Both the position numbers and the translations under genes were made by a program. From the NCBI GenBank assembly GCA_047967505.1, contig CM106540.1: DNA of 64,000 nt, one strand, 5' to 3'. This document shows positions 1-10,678 of the stretch, in pieces; the stretch's first letter is position 1, and each line of letters begins with the position of its first letter. Under the pieces are notes generated by a model that ran no database searches, had not been told where the DNA came from, and saw only the letters and a list, made by a program, of their open reading frames with translations. This stretch comes from Dipteris shenzhenensis (taxonomy: Eukaryota > Polypodiophyta > Polypodiopsida > Gleicheniales).

Positions 1-1366
1 AGCTTGTTTTTTAGCCTCAAATTGAGCTTGTTCATTTTGTACCCATTGTTGAAGTGCCTAAAGAGAAGCCTTCTCCACCTCTGCATTTGGATATGGAGCT
101 TCTTTTATTTGAGGCTCGGGAGTTGATGTGGATGAGCTCGGCTGCTCATTGCTTGGCAGAGTTGGAGGCACTTGTGCTTTCTTTTTAAGAAGCCTCTTTG
201 GTTGGATTGGAATGTTAGGGTCCTTGGTGGTCTCTTTCTGTTGGTGTGTAATTACATTTATAGGTTGTGATTTTACACTCGTCGGCGGACCCAGACTTTG
301 ATGGTCCACCCCAATGATGCCAATTGGGATGTCAGGCTTAACCTCTGTTTGTTCTAGGACCTTATTTTTCATGGGACAATCCATATAGGCATGTCCTATG
401 CCACAATCTCTACAGAGTGGTTGGAAAGTAGCGAGGCTACCACGATGAGGGCACTCTGTGATCCAGTGATTTTCGCCACATCCATAGCACTTAATTGGTG
501 CTCGAAATGTGTTGGGTCATACTTGATTTGCATAAACGGATATTAGACCCTTTGCACCTTCTACATAGTACATTGGGTACTCTGCTCCATACTCAAATAA
601 TGAGTCTACTTCCTTGGCTTGTAATTGATGTATTGGAATTGCCTGAGGAGCTGGGTTTGGTGCTCTTGGATATGGTCATGGATTCGGATTCCTGAGTAGT
701 TGTGGGACTTGTGTCCGAATGGGAAAAGGATTTAGCCTCGGAGCTGGGGGCACTTGTGCAAGTGCCGGTTGCCTATATACAGGCATTTGGGCGTGGGTCA
801 CATTTGGCAATTAATCTCTTCATCTTACCCAGGTACGTGCATACATCTTCTCACCGGCCTTGTTCAAGCTTGCTTAGTTGGAGAGCGGTATCATCTTATA
901 GCCTCTTTGTTTGAAAGCATCGTTTGAATTCTGTTTGAAGTAGGTCCCATGTGGTGCGTTCTTCCACGAGAAGGTCTAGGTACCATTCAGATGCTTCATC
1001 AGTTAAGGCCATGGGAAACCAAGCCACCTTGGTTTCTTGGGATTGATCTCCCCCTGCGCAGCATGCGGCATCAAAATGTTGGAGGAATCCAGCTGGATCT
1101 CCCCGACCATTATATTTGGGAAGTTCCAGTTTTCCCAAGGGGCATCGGCCTTGATTGTTATTATTTCTTTGATTAAAGAAATTGTCAGCCTTTGCATCGA
1201 GGTCAATATCCTTATCATTGTCATGATGGCGTCCAGCCATGTTGGGCCATGGAGGAGTTAAAGGGAGTGGTTGAATCTCAGGGGGGATTTGAGATAGAGG
1301 ATTGGCGGGGGCAGTTGTTGCAGCGGAGTTATATGCAAATGTGGCGAGCGTTGGAGTCGAAGGCAT
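1..1366 (-). pseudogene. Ty3/gypsy gag remnant (capsid domain and two zinc knuckles)
   Basis: This is the gag region of a Ty3/gypsy LTR retrotransposon, decayed and cut by the window edge. The longest open stretch (896-1366, 156 codons) has a proline-rich N-terminus, an Asn-rich linker, then a retrotransposon-gag core. The core includes LPKYNGRGDPAGFLQHFD and the conserved W..M.L...A..W....L....TTWDLL...F spacing. Downstream the frame is broken by a TAA and a TGA within about 50 bases of position 896, although the peptide resemblance continues. Two CX2CX3HX4C zinc knuckles follow in one frame, at 451-489 (CYGCGENHWITEC) and 376-414 (CRDCGIGHAYMDC). A Pro/Ser/Lys-rich 108-codon stretch (58-384) ends the visible part. 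Both knuckles have X3 before the His, where retroviral knuckles usually have X4. Gag would package element RNA. The protease and polymerase would lie left of the window. The family is clear; the clade is not. Confidence 0.85.
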
Positions 1367-1844
1367 TAGCTAAAACGTAGCTGCATGCAGATTGAGCAAG
1401 ATTTGCCAGGCCACAAGTGCGGGTGTGGATGTAGTGTTGTGGGAGGGTTAGACTGGTGTTAGTGTGTGTAGGGACCGTCATGTTAATAATGTGCCTAAGA
1501 TTGTCCTACGTGTGTAGGAAAATGTGCCTGTGCAGATGGATCGTTAATCGGAGGTCACGGCGTGAAAATACGAGCGAATTTGTGCCAAACGAGGCCCACA
1601 CGAGGGCAAGAATGAACGTGTGATATGGATGCTGAAATAGTGTGCAATGGGCTGGAAAAATACCCCGTATCATGGTGTTTCTATGTGTGAAATCTAGGTT
1701 CAAATGGGGTCCAGTTTGGGTCCAAAACGGATGAGTTACGAGGGGTTAAAGTAGGGGTAAATTTGACCTTTTTGTGGGGGGGTGGCCTAAGGGTGGTGTG
1801 AATGGACTTAAGGTCCAACTGAAGGGTTGGAGCCAAGTTGATCT
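1367..1844. other. gypsy 5' leader, no recognisable feature
   Basis: This lies upstream of the gag start on the minus strand. I see no conserved coding sequence; open stretches on either strand are short and have no family resemblance. By position it should be the untranslated leader between primer-binding site and gag. Confidence 0.4.
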
Positions 1845-2106
1845 AGTTAGATTAACTAACCTAGATTACTAACTGAAGTTTAGTGAACCTAACCTAATTG
1901 TTAGTAACTAACCTAGGTAAACTAATCGTAGTTAGACTAACCTAGGGTATCTAAACTAACCTAACTTAATGAACCAACTAACCTAACCTAATCTAAGCTA
2001 GCCAACTAGCCTAACCTAACCTAGGCTAACCAACTAACCTAACCTAACCTAAGTTAACCAACTAACCTAACCTCAGTTAGTAACTAATTGTAGGTTAGTT
2101 TTAGGT
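1845..2106. repeat. degenerate TAACC / CCTAA pentamer-type repeat
   Basis: About 260 bases are dominated by CTAACC and CCTAACCTAA motifs mixed with GTTAGT/AACTAAC. This looks like a degenerate telomere-like pentamer repeat, (TTAGG)n on the minus strand. It is not the usual plant heptamer TTTAGGG. A poly-T run follows at about 2110-2122. Confidence 0.7.
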
Positions 2107-2122
2107 TAGGTTTTTTTTTTTT

Positions 2123-2704
2123 CAACTGGGGGGGCATCCCCAACGGTCGCATAGGGGGGGTTGGGGGGGGGGTTCGAGCAGGGGGGGTTTCGAGAAGGGG
2201 GGGGGCTATGCAGGGGAGGGGAGGGGAGGGGAGAGGGGAGGGTGAGAGTGGCGGTGGGTGGGGGGGGATACGCAAGGGATACGCAGGGGAGGGGAGGGGA
2301 GGGGAGGGGAGGGGGGAGGGTGAGAGGGGGGGCGGGCGGGGGGAGATATGCAGTGGAGGGGAGGGGAGAGGGTAGGGTGAGAGGGGGGCAGGGCGTGGGC
2401 GGGCGAGGCTACGAGGCAAGGTGGCGAGTGGTGGGCAAGGCAGTGAGCACCACTGGCGCTCCACTGCGGGCAGGGTGGCGGGTGGGGGGTGGGGCGACTG
2501 GCGTCGTTGGCGTGCGAGCGCTGCAGGGCACCGCCACAGGAGGGCGGGGGGTGGGGGGGAGGGAGGAGAGCAGAGAGGGGGAGGGGGGTGGTAGAGAGAG
2601 GGGGAGAAGAGAGAAGCAGGAGGGGGATGGTAGAGAGAGGGAGAGGGTGGTAGAGAGAGGGGGGAAGAGAGAAGAGGGAGGGGGATGGTAGAGAGAGGGG
2701 GGTA

Positions 2705-2736
<32 letters not shown>

Positions 2737-2761
2737 GGAGAGAGGGGGGGGAGGGGGAGAG

Positions 2762-2804
<43 letters not shown>

Positions 2805-2930
2805 GTGAGAGAGTGAGAGAGTGAGAGAGAGAAAAAGAGAGAGTGTATGAGAGAGAGAGAGAGTGAGAGAGAGAAAAAGAGAGAGAGAGAAAAGAGAGTT
2901 GTTCGAATAGCATTACATGCCTCTAATACC
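2123..2930. repeat. purine-rich GGGGA and (GA)n tract
   Basis: Roughly 800 bases of almost uninterrupted purine on the plus strand. It is GGGGA-type repeats to about 2400, GGGGGA/GAGAGAGG to 2700, then near-pure (GA)n to about 2900. The long Ser/Leu/Pro-rich reading frames on the minus strand come only from the CT complement and are not genes. Such tracts can form triplex or G-quadruplex structures, which is an inference. Confidence 0.9.
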
Positions 2931-2947
2931 AAAACAAATGCTTCAAA

Positions 2948-3510
2948 TCTCTCTCTCTCTCTCTCTCTCTCTGTAGAGGTAGAGGTAGAGCAGGCCGATC
3001 TGGAGGCCCGGATCTGGAGGCCATGGCAGAAATCAAAATATGCAACAAATTCAAGAAAACCAATCCTATGGAGGAGGATGTGGTAACCTTAGAGGCAAGG
3101 GGAGCCAAAGAGGTCATGGTGGATGGCAGGGAGGCCAAAATGCAAACAGCAATGTTGTCCCACATGACCATTAAAAGAACTCAGCATGGAGCTGATCCAC
3201 TGTATTCACTTGACAGATACGCTGCCTACGAACTTCAAAAATCAACCATAAACCTTCTCTATCAAATCGGCCATCCACACTATAGATGGAGCAACCCAAA
3301 CTCCACTGAATCAAGCCAAAACCCCCTCCCTCTTTCCCTCCCCCTTTCTCTCTCTCTCTCTCTCTCTTTCCATCTTCCTCTCTCTTTCTTTTTCTCTCAC
3401 TCTTTCTCTCTCTCTTTCTCTATCTCTCTCTTTCCCTCCCCCTTTCTCTCTCTCACCCTCTCTCTCTATCTTACACACACTCTCTCTCACTCTCTCTCTC
3501 TCTCTCTCAC
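2948..3510. repeat. two (CT)n tracts flanking a short unique segment
   Basis: Pure CT at about 2948-2973, then about 350 bases of mixed unique sequence with no recognised protein, then CT/CTTT/CCCTCT repeats at about 3327-3510. The strand asymmetry flips relative to the GA tract just before, so purines switch strand at about 2930 and back at about 3512. Confidence 0.85.
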
Positions 3511-3511
3511 A

Positions 3512-3725
3512 GTGGAGATAGAGGGGGGAGGGGGTGGTGGTGGTGGAGATGGAGGGGGGAGGGGGTGGTGGAGATGAAGGGGGGAGGGGGGAGGGGGTGG
3601 TGAAGATGGAGGGGGAGGGGGTGGTGGAGATGGAGCGGGGAGAAGGGGGGAGGGGGTGGTGGAAATGGAGGGGGAAAAGGGGGAGGGGGGAGGGGGGTGA
3701 TGGAAATGGGAGGGGGGAAAAAAAG
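3512..3725. repeat. GGTGGAGATGGAGGGGGA minisatellite
   Basis: About ten irregular copies of a 20-30-base GGTGGNGATGGAGGGGG motif. Proline-rich peptides on the complementary strand are by-products of the repeat. Confidence 0.85.
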
Positions 3726-4372
3726 AAGAGAAAAATTTTGATGGACGGAAATCCAAAGGGAGGGAGAGGTGGTCACCTAAATGCTCTCCAAGTCTTTCTT
3801 GATGTAACGGGATTGTTGAGGAACAATGGACAGTGGGTGGATGGCTGGGTTATCGCTGTGAGATGGGCTCGAAGTCACTTACAATGTGAGGATGGGAGTA
3901 AGGTGGTGGTCAATGGAGAGGAGCAGTGTCTTGCATAGGGCTCGGAAGAAGAGGATGGAGGCAAAATGTGAAAGATGAAGAATGAGGGGGTGGAGTGGGT
4001 TTTTATAGGAAATGAGTTTAGGTCTAGGGTTTAGGTTTAGGGTTTAGCCCTAAACTCTTCCCGAGCCATAACTTGTTAAGGATAGCTCGGTTTGCTCTTC
4101 TGCAAAAAGGTAAAATGATCAAAATTGCAAGCTCTACGCATTCGTGTCCACTACCTAGCCTGATTGTTTATCAAGTGGTTTCTATTTAAGAAATAAAGAA
4201 AATTTCTTAAGGTAGTAACCCAAGGTTGTTGCTTGCGATAGATATGTTTGGCTAGAAACGGAAAAAAAAATTTACTCTCCTTGCCCTTGAGTGTTATGTT
4301 TGTGAAAGTTCGAAGTAGTTTGTTTTTTACACATACCTATGTATGTTTACTCGTTTACTTGAGATGCTAGTC
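3726..4372. other. gypsy leader, telomere-like box, no gene
   Basis: No coding sequence recognised. At about 4020-4056 there are several consecutive GGTTTAG / AGGGTTTAG motifs (TTTAGGG-like, the plant telomere type), followed by the inverted TAGCCCTAAAC. The stretch leads into the primer-binding site. Confidence 0.5.
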
Positions 4373-4390
4373 TCCCTAGCAATGGCACCA
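4373..4390 (-). promoter_or_regulatory. LTR-retrotransposon primer-binding site
   Basis: Read on the minus strand this is TGGTGCCATTGCTAGGGA, close to the TGGCGCCGTTGCCGGGG-type tRNA primer sites of many plant Ty3/gypsy elements. It lies two bases from the putative LTR end and on the same strand as the gag at 1-1366. The distance to gag (about 3 kb) is long but filled with simple repeats. Confidence 0.65.
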
Positions 4391-4392
4391 AA

Positions 4393-4600
4393 TGTTGGCT
4401 CTTTCCTATTGCTCTCCTAGGAAGAGTTGGGTTTTCTTTGTATGTAGGGTTCCGAGGCTTTTTGTCACCTATAGATATATTGGGGTTGTCGTTGGAGTAT
4501 ACGTGTAGCTTAGGACCTTGAGTCGTGTTCCGGTGAGAGATGTCGGCTTAAGTGTGGTAAGCAGACATAGTGCATGCATGTGTAAAGGGAACGTGAATCA
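4393..4600 (-). mobile_element. putative 5' LTR end of the gypsy element
   Basis: The plus strand starts TGTTGGCTCTTTCC immediately beyond the primer-binding site, so the LTR on the minus strand would end ...CCAACA. The other LTR boundary was not found; the LTR may include part of the minisatellites that follow. Confidence 0.45.
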
Positions 4601-4624
4601 TCATGGTTGAGGTAATGAAGGCTT

Positions 4625-4795
4625 TTGCCTTCAATGGGGGTTGTAGGGTTCAGGAGGAGTTTTAAGGGTTAGAAGGAGGTTCCAGGGTTAGAAGGAGTTC
4701 CAAGGTTTAGAAGGAGTTGCAGGGTTTAGAAGGAGTTGCAGGGTTTAAAAGGAGTTCCAAGGTTAGAAGGAGGATCCAAGGTTCAGGATAGAGTA
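4625..4795. repeat. about 20-bp minisatellite (AGGAGTTGCAGGGTTTAGA)
   Basis: About eight imperfect copies of AGGAGTTNCAGGGTTTAGA, with the internal TTGCAG/TTCCAA varying between copies. Confidence 0.8.
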
Positions 4796-4884
4796 CATGG
4801 TGGAGAACTCGTCTCCCTCATAGATCATGGAGTTTAAGGGTTGAGGAACAAAGGGTTTAGAGGGAGCATAGGAGTGGGAGAGGA

Positions 4885-5010
4885 AGAAGGTGTAAGAGCA
4901 TGGGGGAAAGAAGAGAGAGGAGGGAGGAGGAGGAGAGAGGAGGAGGAGGAGGAGAAGGGAGGAGGAGGAAAAAGGAGGAGGAGGGAGGAGGAGAGGGAGA
5001 GGATGGGTTG
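4885..5010. repeat. GGA/GAG purine-rich simple repeat
   Basis: GGAGGAGGAG-type low-complexity DNA. The predicted peptides (poly-Glu/Arg or poly-Ser/Leu) are artefacts. Confidence 0.85.
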
Positions 5011-5188
5011 CAATGTTGGAGTTGAGGGGAGGAGGAGTTGCAAGGTTAGGACATGCTTTTGGAGGTGGAGTGCAAAGAAGCATGGCCACTTGAGACAAAT
5101 GCTTGGAATACCAAAGTAGACTCAACACAATGCCCCAAAGAGTGTGGACTTCATTCCATTATGGGGTACTTATACAAGTTGGAGAGCT

Positions 5189-5397
5189 TCTCTCTCTGCA
5201 TGTAGGAATTGTAACACATTCTCTCTCTACATGCAGAAGTTGTAACACATTCTCTTTCTACATGTAGAAGTCGTATGTAGAAGTTGTAACACAAAGTTGT
5301 AACACATTCTCTTTCTACATGTAGAAGTTGTAACACATTCTCTTTCTACATGTAGAAGCCGTATATAGAAGTTGTAACACATTCTCTTTCTACATAA
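5189..5397. repeat. 31-bp minisatellite
   Basis: Six to seven copies of a unit beginning GAAGTTGTAACACATTCTCT and ending TTCTACATGTA (31 bases). Some copies are shortened or carry an extra GTATGTAGAAG. Units share over 90% of bases by eye. Confidence 0.85.
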
Positions 5398-5479
5398 GTC
5401 CATGTTGGCACAAAGTCAATAGTCATCGATGAAAGTCGAGTAGTAAAGTGAACCATTGATGTTGCGGGTCTGGGCATAA

Positions 5480-6420
5480 CACCATACATCTATTTGTATC
5501 ACATTAAGAATACCTCTTGCTCAAGAGGTGCTTCTGCCAAAGTTGGTTTGCTTTTGTTTGCCGAAGCAGGATGCTTCGCAAACTTTTTCAAGAAGCTGTA
5601 GCTTAGGAATCCCAATTGCCAAATTCTAATTCCTGAGATCTAGCAAGCTCTTGAAATTAACATGACCATATCTCTTATGCCATTTTGTGGATAGTGGCAT
5701 ATGTTGCAGTTGAGATGACATGGAATTTAAATCTGGTACTTAGCATTCTGTACAAGCATCCTTCCTTGACACCTTTTCCTACTAGCTGAAATCTTTTGGG
5801 TTTATCTCTGATAGTGCATTCATCTTCGTCGTAGATGACTCAATAGTTGTGTTTCATCATTTGACCTACTGACAAGAGTTTCTTGCTGAGCTTCGAAACG
5901 TATCTAGAGAACATCTTTAACCAATCCTTTCATACTAGTGAAATTGTTCATAGGGATAATGCATGTCCCTTGAACTAGATTTGGTGTATTATCTGCAGTG
6001 TAGATGACATTCTTTTGACCTTCTAATGGTTTCATCTTTGTGAACCATTCCTGATGATTTGTCATATGAGATGATGCACCGCTGTTGATGTACCAAGGAT
6101 CTTGATCTGCTTGGTCAACTTGATAACTAAAATCCTCTTTTGGATTGCAACCAATGTCTAGATACACTATATCAGTCTTGTGCATTTCTTTGTTGTTAGC
6201 AACAAACATATTCCCATGTTCATTTGCAAAATGACTGTGACTAGAATGTCCACCACTATGATTTTCTCTTCTGTGGAAACTCCCTCAATTGCTACTGGAC
6301 TGACTACCTTGGTCGTACTTCTTCTTGCGGCAATCTCTTTCATAGTGTCCAAACTTCTGAAAATAGTTGCACTGAATGTTTGACACATTGGTGGATGCAT
6401 TCCCTCGTCCTTCGAATCTG
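5480..6420 (-). pseudogene. Ty1/copia gag-protease remnant
   Basis: This is a remnant of a copia-type polyprotein in the order zinc knuckle, protease, GAG-pre-integrase. Near 6330-6375 the knuckle reads CNYFQKFGHYERDC, so the second cysteine is Phe. The protease region (open at 5904-6209) contains WYINSGASSHMT, where functional copia proteases have DSGA; codon 6084-6086 encodes Asn instead of the catalytic Asp. Further down, interrupted by several stops and frame changes, come a WHKRYGHVNFKSL-like segment and a GKQKQTNF-like segment (about 5490-5680), matching the GAG-pre-integrase domain. No integrase or reverse transcriptase is recognisable below 5480. Lost metal and catalytic residues plus stops make it inactive. 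Confidence 0.8.
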
Positions 6421-6496
6421 CCTCGGCTGGAATGATTTCATATTTGCTAATTCTGATGTTGTTGAGGATGATGCTATTGCTGATTCTAACTTTGTT

Positions 6497-6950
6497 GATT
6501 ATGCTTATGCATGAACATATGAGCATATGCTCATGCATAAGCATATAAGCATAAGTATATCCAAATGCATATGCTTATGAAAAGAGAGAAAAGAGGATGA
6601 AAGAGAGGAAGAGAGGAAATAAGAGAGGGGAAAAGAAGAGAAATAAGTGGATGAAAGAGAGGAAGAGAGAAGAAAAGAGAGGAAAAAAGAGAGGGGAAAG
6701 AGAGGAAAAGAGATAAAGCATATGATTATGCTTATGCATGAGCATATGCACATGCATAAGCATATAAGCATAAGCATACACGAATGCATATGCTTATGAA
6801 AAGAGAGGAAAGAGGATCAAAAGAGGAAGAGATGATGAAAGAGTGGAAGGAAAAGAGAGGAGAAAAGAGAAGGAAAAGAGAGAAAAAAGAGAGGGGAAAG
6901 AGAGGAAAAGAGAGGCAAAAGAGAGGGGAGCAAAGCATACAGAAAAGAGG
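6497..6950. repeat. about 227-bp tandem duplication with palindromic ATGC-rich head
   Basis: GATTATGCTTATGCATGA occurs at 6497 and again at 6724. Each is followed by CATATGCNCATGCATAAGCATATAAGCATAAG and then GA-rich filler. The heads are rich in GCATATGC/GCTTATGCAT self-complementary words. Confidence 0.75.
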
Positions 6951-7195
6951 GGAGGAAAAAGGGAGGGAAAGAGAGGAAAAGGGAGGGGACGAAGAGGGAG
7001 GGAAAGAGGGGGGAAAGAGGGAGGAAAAGAGGGAAAGAGGGGAAAAAGAGGAAATAAGAGAAGAGAGAAGGGAAGAGAGGGTTCCTACACCCATCACTGC
7101 AGCTAGCGCTTACGGCACTATCATTGCAGCTAGTGCTTACAGTGCTAGCTACAAGCCAATGCAATCACGATAAGAAAAATAGGAAAAGAGAGGAA
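6950..7195. repeat. GA-rich tract and small ATTGCAGCTAGTGCTTAC duplication
   Basis: GGGAAAGAGAGGAAAAG low complexity to about 7080, then two to three copies of a 25-30-base unit (CACTGCAGCTAGCGCTTACGG) at 7095-7150. No gene. Confidence 0.65.
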
Positions 7196-7199
7196 GCAC

Positions 7200-7300
7200 T
7201 TACGTATATACCGACATTGCTCCATCAGTATATATCGACTCTATATAAGCATCGGTATATACCAACAAAAAAGGGTATAACATCAGTATATACCAACAGT
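7200..7300. repeat. left subterminal repeats of the CACTA element
   Basis: Four or five copies of TATATACCGAC / CAGTATATACCAAC / CGGTATATACCAAC in both orientations. Confidence 0.55.
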
Positions 7301-7389
7301 ACATGGCACTAAATCTAGTAAGAGGCATAAAAGCTCATGGGTGGCTATTTTTTGGATCTTGCATTTTGTGTTATGATTTTGGAGGTATG

Positions 7390-9720
7390 CATATGGAAGG
7401 GACAGGTGGAAGCTCGTCAAATGATGCGCCCAATGCCTGGGAGCGTGGAGTGGCTTACGGAGAGGTTGTATTGTCATTGCACTCATTGCAAGCGAGAAGT
7501 ACGATATCAATGCCATATTGTCATGTGCCACTTGTGGATGTATGGGGAGGAGCTCGCAGTAGTACACACAGTTGGTGGTGCACATGGTGATGGATCATCG
7601 GTAATTCAATGCAATTTGAGTTCATGATTAATATTGCATGCGTACATGACACGAAACCTTAAGATAGGATTTTATATTTACACAAAACCTTGAAACAGGA
7701 TGAGGAGGGTGGCGAGGGTGCACATATAACTTCACACTTTGAGCAAGAGGATAGTCTTCCAGATGTACCAGATGATGATGTGGGTATGGTGGACATGATG
7801 GGGCACTACATCACATGTACATGTGATGTTCGAGTTTGAGGCTAATATGCAAGAGTTGCAATCAACACGGTTGTACGAGGGTGATAGGATGTCAAAACTA
7901 GGGGCTTGTCTCTCAAGATTGAAACTGCAAGCAAAGTATGGGTGGTCCGATACAAGTGTCTCAACCTTAATGACGCTAGCTCCTGCATTAATTTATGTCA
8001 TAATTTGGATATTGTTTGTTTTGAGAATCATCATAGTTTCTCATTATTTGAAGCCTATCTATGTTTGAATTGCGATAGGTTGCTCCAGGGATGTTGCATG
8101 CACCAAATACCATGCTTGCATCAAGAGAAGAAGCAAAGAAGATGCTGACAATGGTGGGTATGGATTATGATACCATCCATGCTTGTCGTAATGATTGTAT
8201 TCTCTTTCATTGTGAGCATGGAGATTTGGCTAGTTGTCTGGAGTGTGGGGAACAATGATATAGAGATGACTTGTAGGGTGAGCAAATCCTAATAAAGGTC
8301 TTGAGACACTTTCCCATCATTACTAGAATACAGCACATGTTCTGATACAAATCCATAGCGGAGTTGATGACTTGGCTACTACACATTGGTCTAATGATGA
8401 CACATTGAGGATTCTTGCAAATTCTGCTACTTCAAAGCACATAGAAAATCAGTGGCCGGACTTTGTGAGGGAGCCACACAACTTACATCTTTGACTCACC
8501 ATGGATGGCATGAACCCTTTTGGGATACTCTTGACATCTTGCTCGACATGGCCTATAGTCTTGGTGAATTACAATATCCTAACATGGCTAACAATAAAGA
8601 AGGTACACTTCATGCTTGCACTACTTGTGCCAGGGAAGTACAAGGCTAAAAATATGGACGTGTACATGGCACCTATGAGAGAGGAGTTATAGATCTTATG
8701 GACAGGCATACGGATCTTTGATATTTCTAGAGCTCCTAGACATACCAATGACATTTTGGTTAGGGGAATCTTAATGTGGACCTTGCATGACTACCCAGGA
8801 TATGGAGAGTGCACAAGTATGTGGTTGTGTCTTTACATGTATAATGAGACTTTTATGAGTCCTTTCTAGCACATGTTTTATACTAACACATTCATGCATG
8901 CATGCAGGACCTATAATAATTGGGTACCATTCTTGTCCTATTTGTGGGAAGGGTTTGAGTGTGCTTGCACACGGCACTCCAAACGTATGAGGAAAATGGT
9001 TTATGAAGGTCATGCTCAATACCTTCTGTTGGACCACATCTCAGGCCAGCTTGATCCACCACCACCATATTTGAAGGCAGGTGATTGGATTCAGGCTTGG
9101 AGGGAAAATGGAGAGGAGCCTCCTCTTGGTATGAAGAGGCTATCCATCTTTCAAGAGATTCCTTATTAGGTTCAGTTACAAATCAATCATCTCTTGGATC
9201 CCATGCATATCTTCAAGAATGTGGGGGCTACTATTTGGGCACACTCAGTTGGTGACAAAGACTCAAGAGGAGTGCGAGAAGACTTTCATGCTATGAATAG
9301 GATGCCTCATTTATGGCCCCAAGTGCATGTTTGTAAAGATGTCCTCCCGAAAGCAACATGGATCCTCTCTAAGAGAGAGGAGGTAGCGGCGGTCAAGGCG
9401 GACATTGCCTCTTTTTGAACACCAATAGGGTACATGTGTTGCTTGAAAGGAGCATTTTCAAAGGACAATAAGCTTATTGGACTCAAGTACCATGATTGGC
9501 ACAAGGTATTACATGTATTCTAAGCTGTAGGATTAGTGTACCAATAATCGTGATGCATTAGCATAATTATGATTATGTTATATTATTGACATGACTTCTT
9601 TGTTGCTTGGATAGTTCATCCTCCCAATTATAGTGAAAGGATGCTTCAAAGAAGAGGTTAGAAATGCTATATTCAAGATCAGTGGTATTGTGAGGTATGC
9701 TTACTATCAACTCACATTCA
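7390..9720 (+). pseudogene. TNP2-like CACTA transposase, degraded
   Basis: The transposase would cut and paste the element by binding its ends. Pieces can be followed across three frames. A Cys/His segment CHCTHCKREVRYQCHI lies near 7470-7530. LYEGDRMSKLGACLSRLKLQ and AKYGWSDTSV lie at about 7870-7965. DYDTIHACRNDCILFHCEHG and a CLECG motif lie at about 8165-8255. The Transposase_21 core starts with MDGMNPFG and STWPIVLVNYNILTW (8501-8692), with GKYKAKNMDVYMAPMREEL after it and a LWTLHDYPGYGECTSMW-like segment to about 8830. Next come YLKAGDWIQAW (about 9070), LLDPMHIFKNVGATIW (9190-9240) and GYMCCLKGAFS...GLKYHDWH (9428-9505). Each block matches the family order, but numerous stops separate them. 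It is not functional. Confidence 0.85.
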
Positions 9721-9959
9721 TTGCATTTTCTTCAATTTAAGTTGAATAATTTGTAGATTGATTATGAATATATCTTACATAGGCACATGAAATAGGTGGA
9801 TATCTTGAAAATAGATCTCCATATCGAGCATCGAGAAGGCTAGAGTGGACTCCATCGAAGCCGTATGCTTGCTTAAGAAGCACTTTCCCTTGAGCATTAT
9901 GACAACTAAAGTTCACTTCCTTGTGCACATAGTTAATGAGGTGGCCATTGTAGGCATCA

Positions 9960-10460
9960 TACATAGTCGGTGGATGTTTTTTCTCGAGCGGATTATGAAA
10001 ACTTTGAAGTGATTTGTAAGGAAGAGAGAAAGACCAGAAGCAAGCATGGCGAGATGGCTTGTGCAAGAGTCATTAGTATATATCACAGAGTTTCTTGCAT
10101 CCACGGATCCCAATATGCCGCACGCTTGGTATAACAAGGATGATGACTCCATCATTGGTGAGGTTCCCCAAGGAAAAGGGATTGAAAGAAAGATGAGCGA
10201 AGAGCAAATGGAGAAATTCAATAAGTTTTGTATCCTCAATAGCAAGGAGATGTAGAAGTGGATTGAGAGATATGGATTGAGAGATATGAAGCGACCAAAG
10301 GAGAAAGAATAAATGCAAGCATGAGATTCAAGGTCATACACAGGCGAGTGCAACCATATCCACGAATGATCTCGCCCTTCTCCCCACTGATATGTCACTT
10401 GATTGGCTACAATTGGCTCTACGTAAGCTGAACATGATGGAGAGACAATAAACGAGCACG
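9960..10460 (+). pseudogene. DUF4218-like segment of the CACTA element
   Basis: The open stretch 10046-10255 (MARWLVQESLVYITEFLAST, then PNMPHAWYN) sits where plant CACTA second ORFs carry the DUF4218 region. It lies between the TNP2 remnant and DUF4216. Resemblance is mainly positional, plus the MA.W...E....Y..... pattern and the trailing K(W)IERY segment. Several stops follow. Confidence 0.5.
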
Positions 10461-10678
10461 AGCAAGAGTTATCATCTACATGTATGATGCATGTAAGTTT
10501 CTTACCTCTTGATGTAATTAAGTAATTATTTGTGGCAATATACGCTATAAAATAGATGCATTCTCATTGTTTTAATGATGCTCTTTTGCAGTACAAAAAG
10601 TAGAGTGCATTATGGTCATATGGATGACATTTTAGTATGAAACACATCGATTCAAAGAGAGTTACATAGGATTGTGGA

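Noticed and set aside
2084-2932. Long Ser/Leu/Pro-rich reading frames (up to 282 codons, minus strand)
   Set aside because: They are translations of the CT complement of a GA/GGGGA simple repeat, with matching open frames on both strands and no domain.
5189-5397. Possible CRISPR-like array
   Set aside because: The 31-bp units are contiguous without unique spacers, in eukaryotic DNA. It is an ordinary minisatellite.
7110-7145. CACTATCATTGCAGCTAGTG as a transposon terminus
   Set aside because: The inverted CACTA/TAGTG words are only 20 bases apart within a small tandem duplication and not paired with the element's right end.
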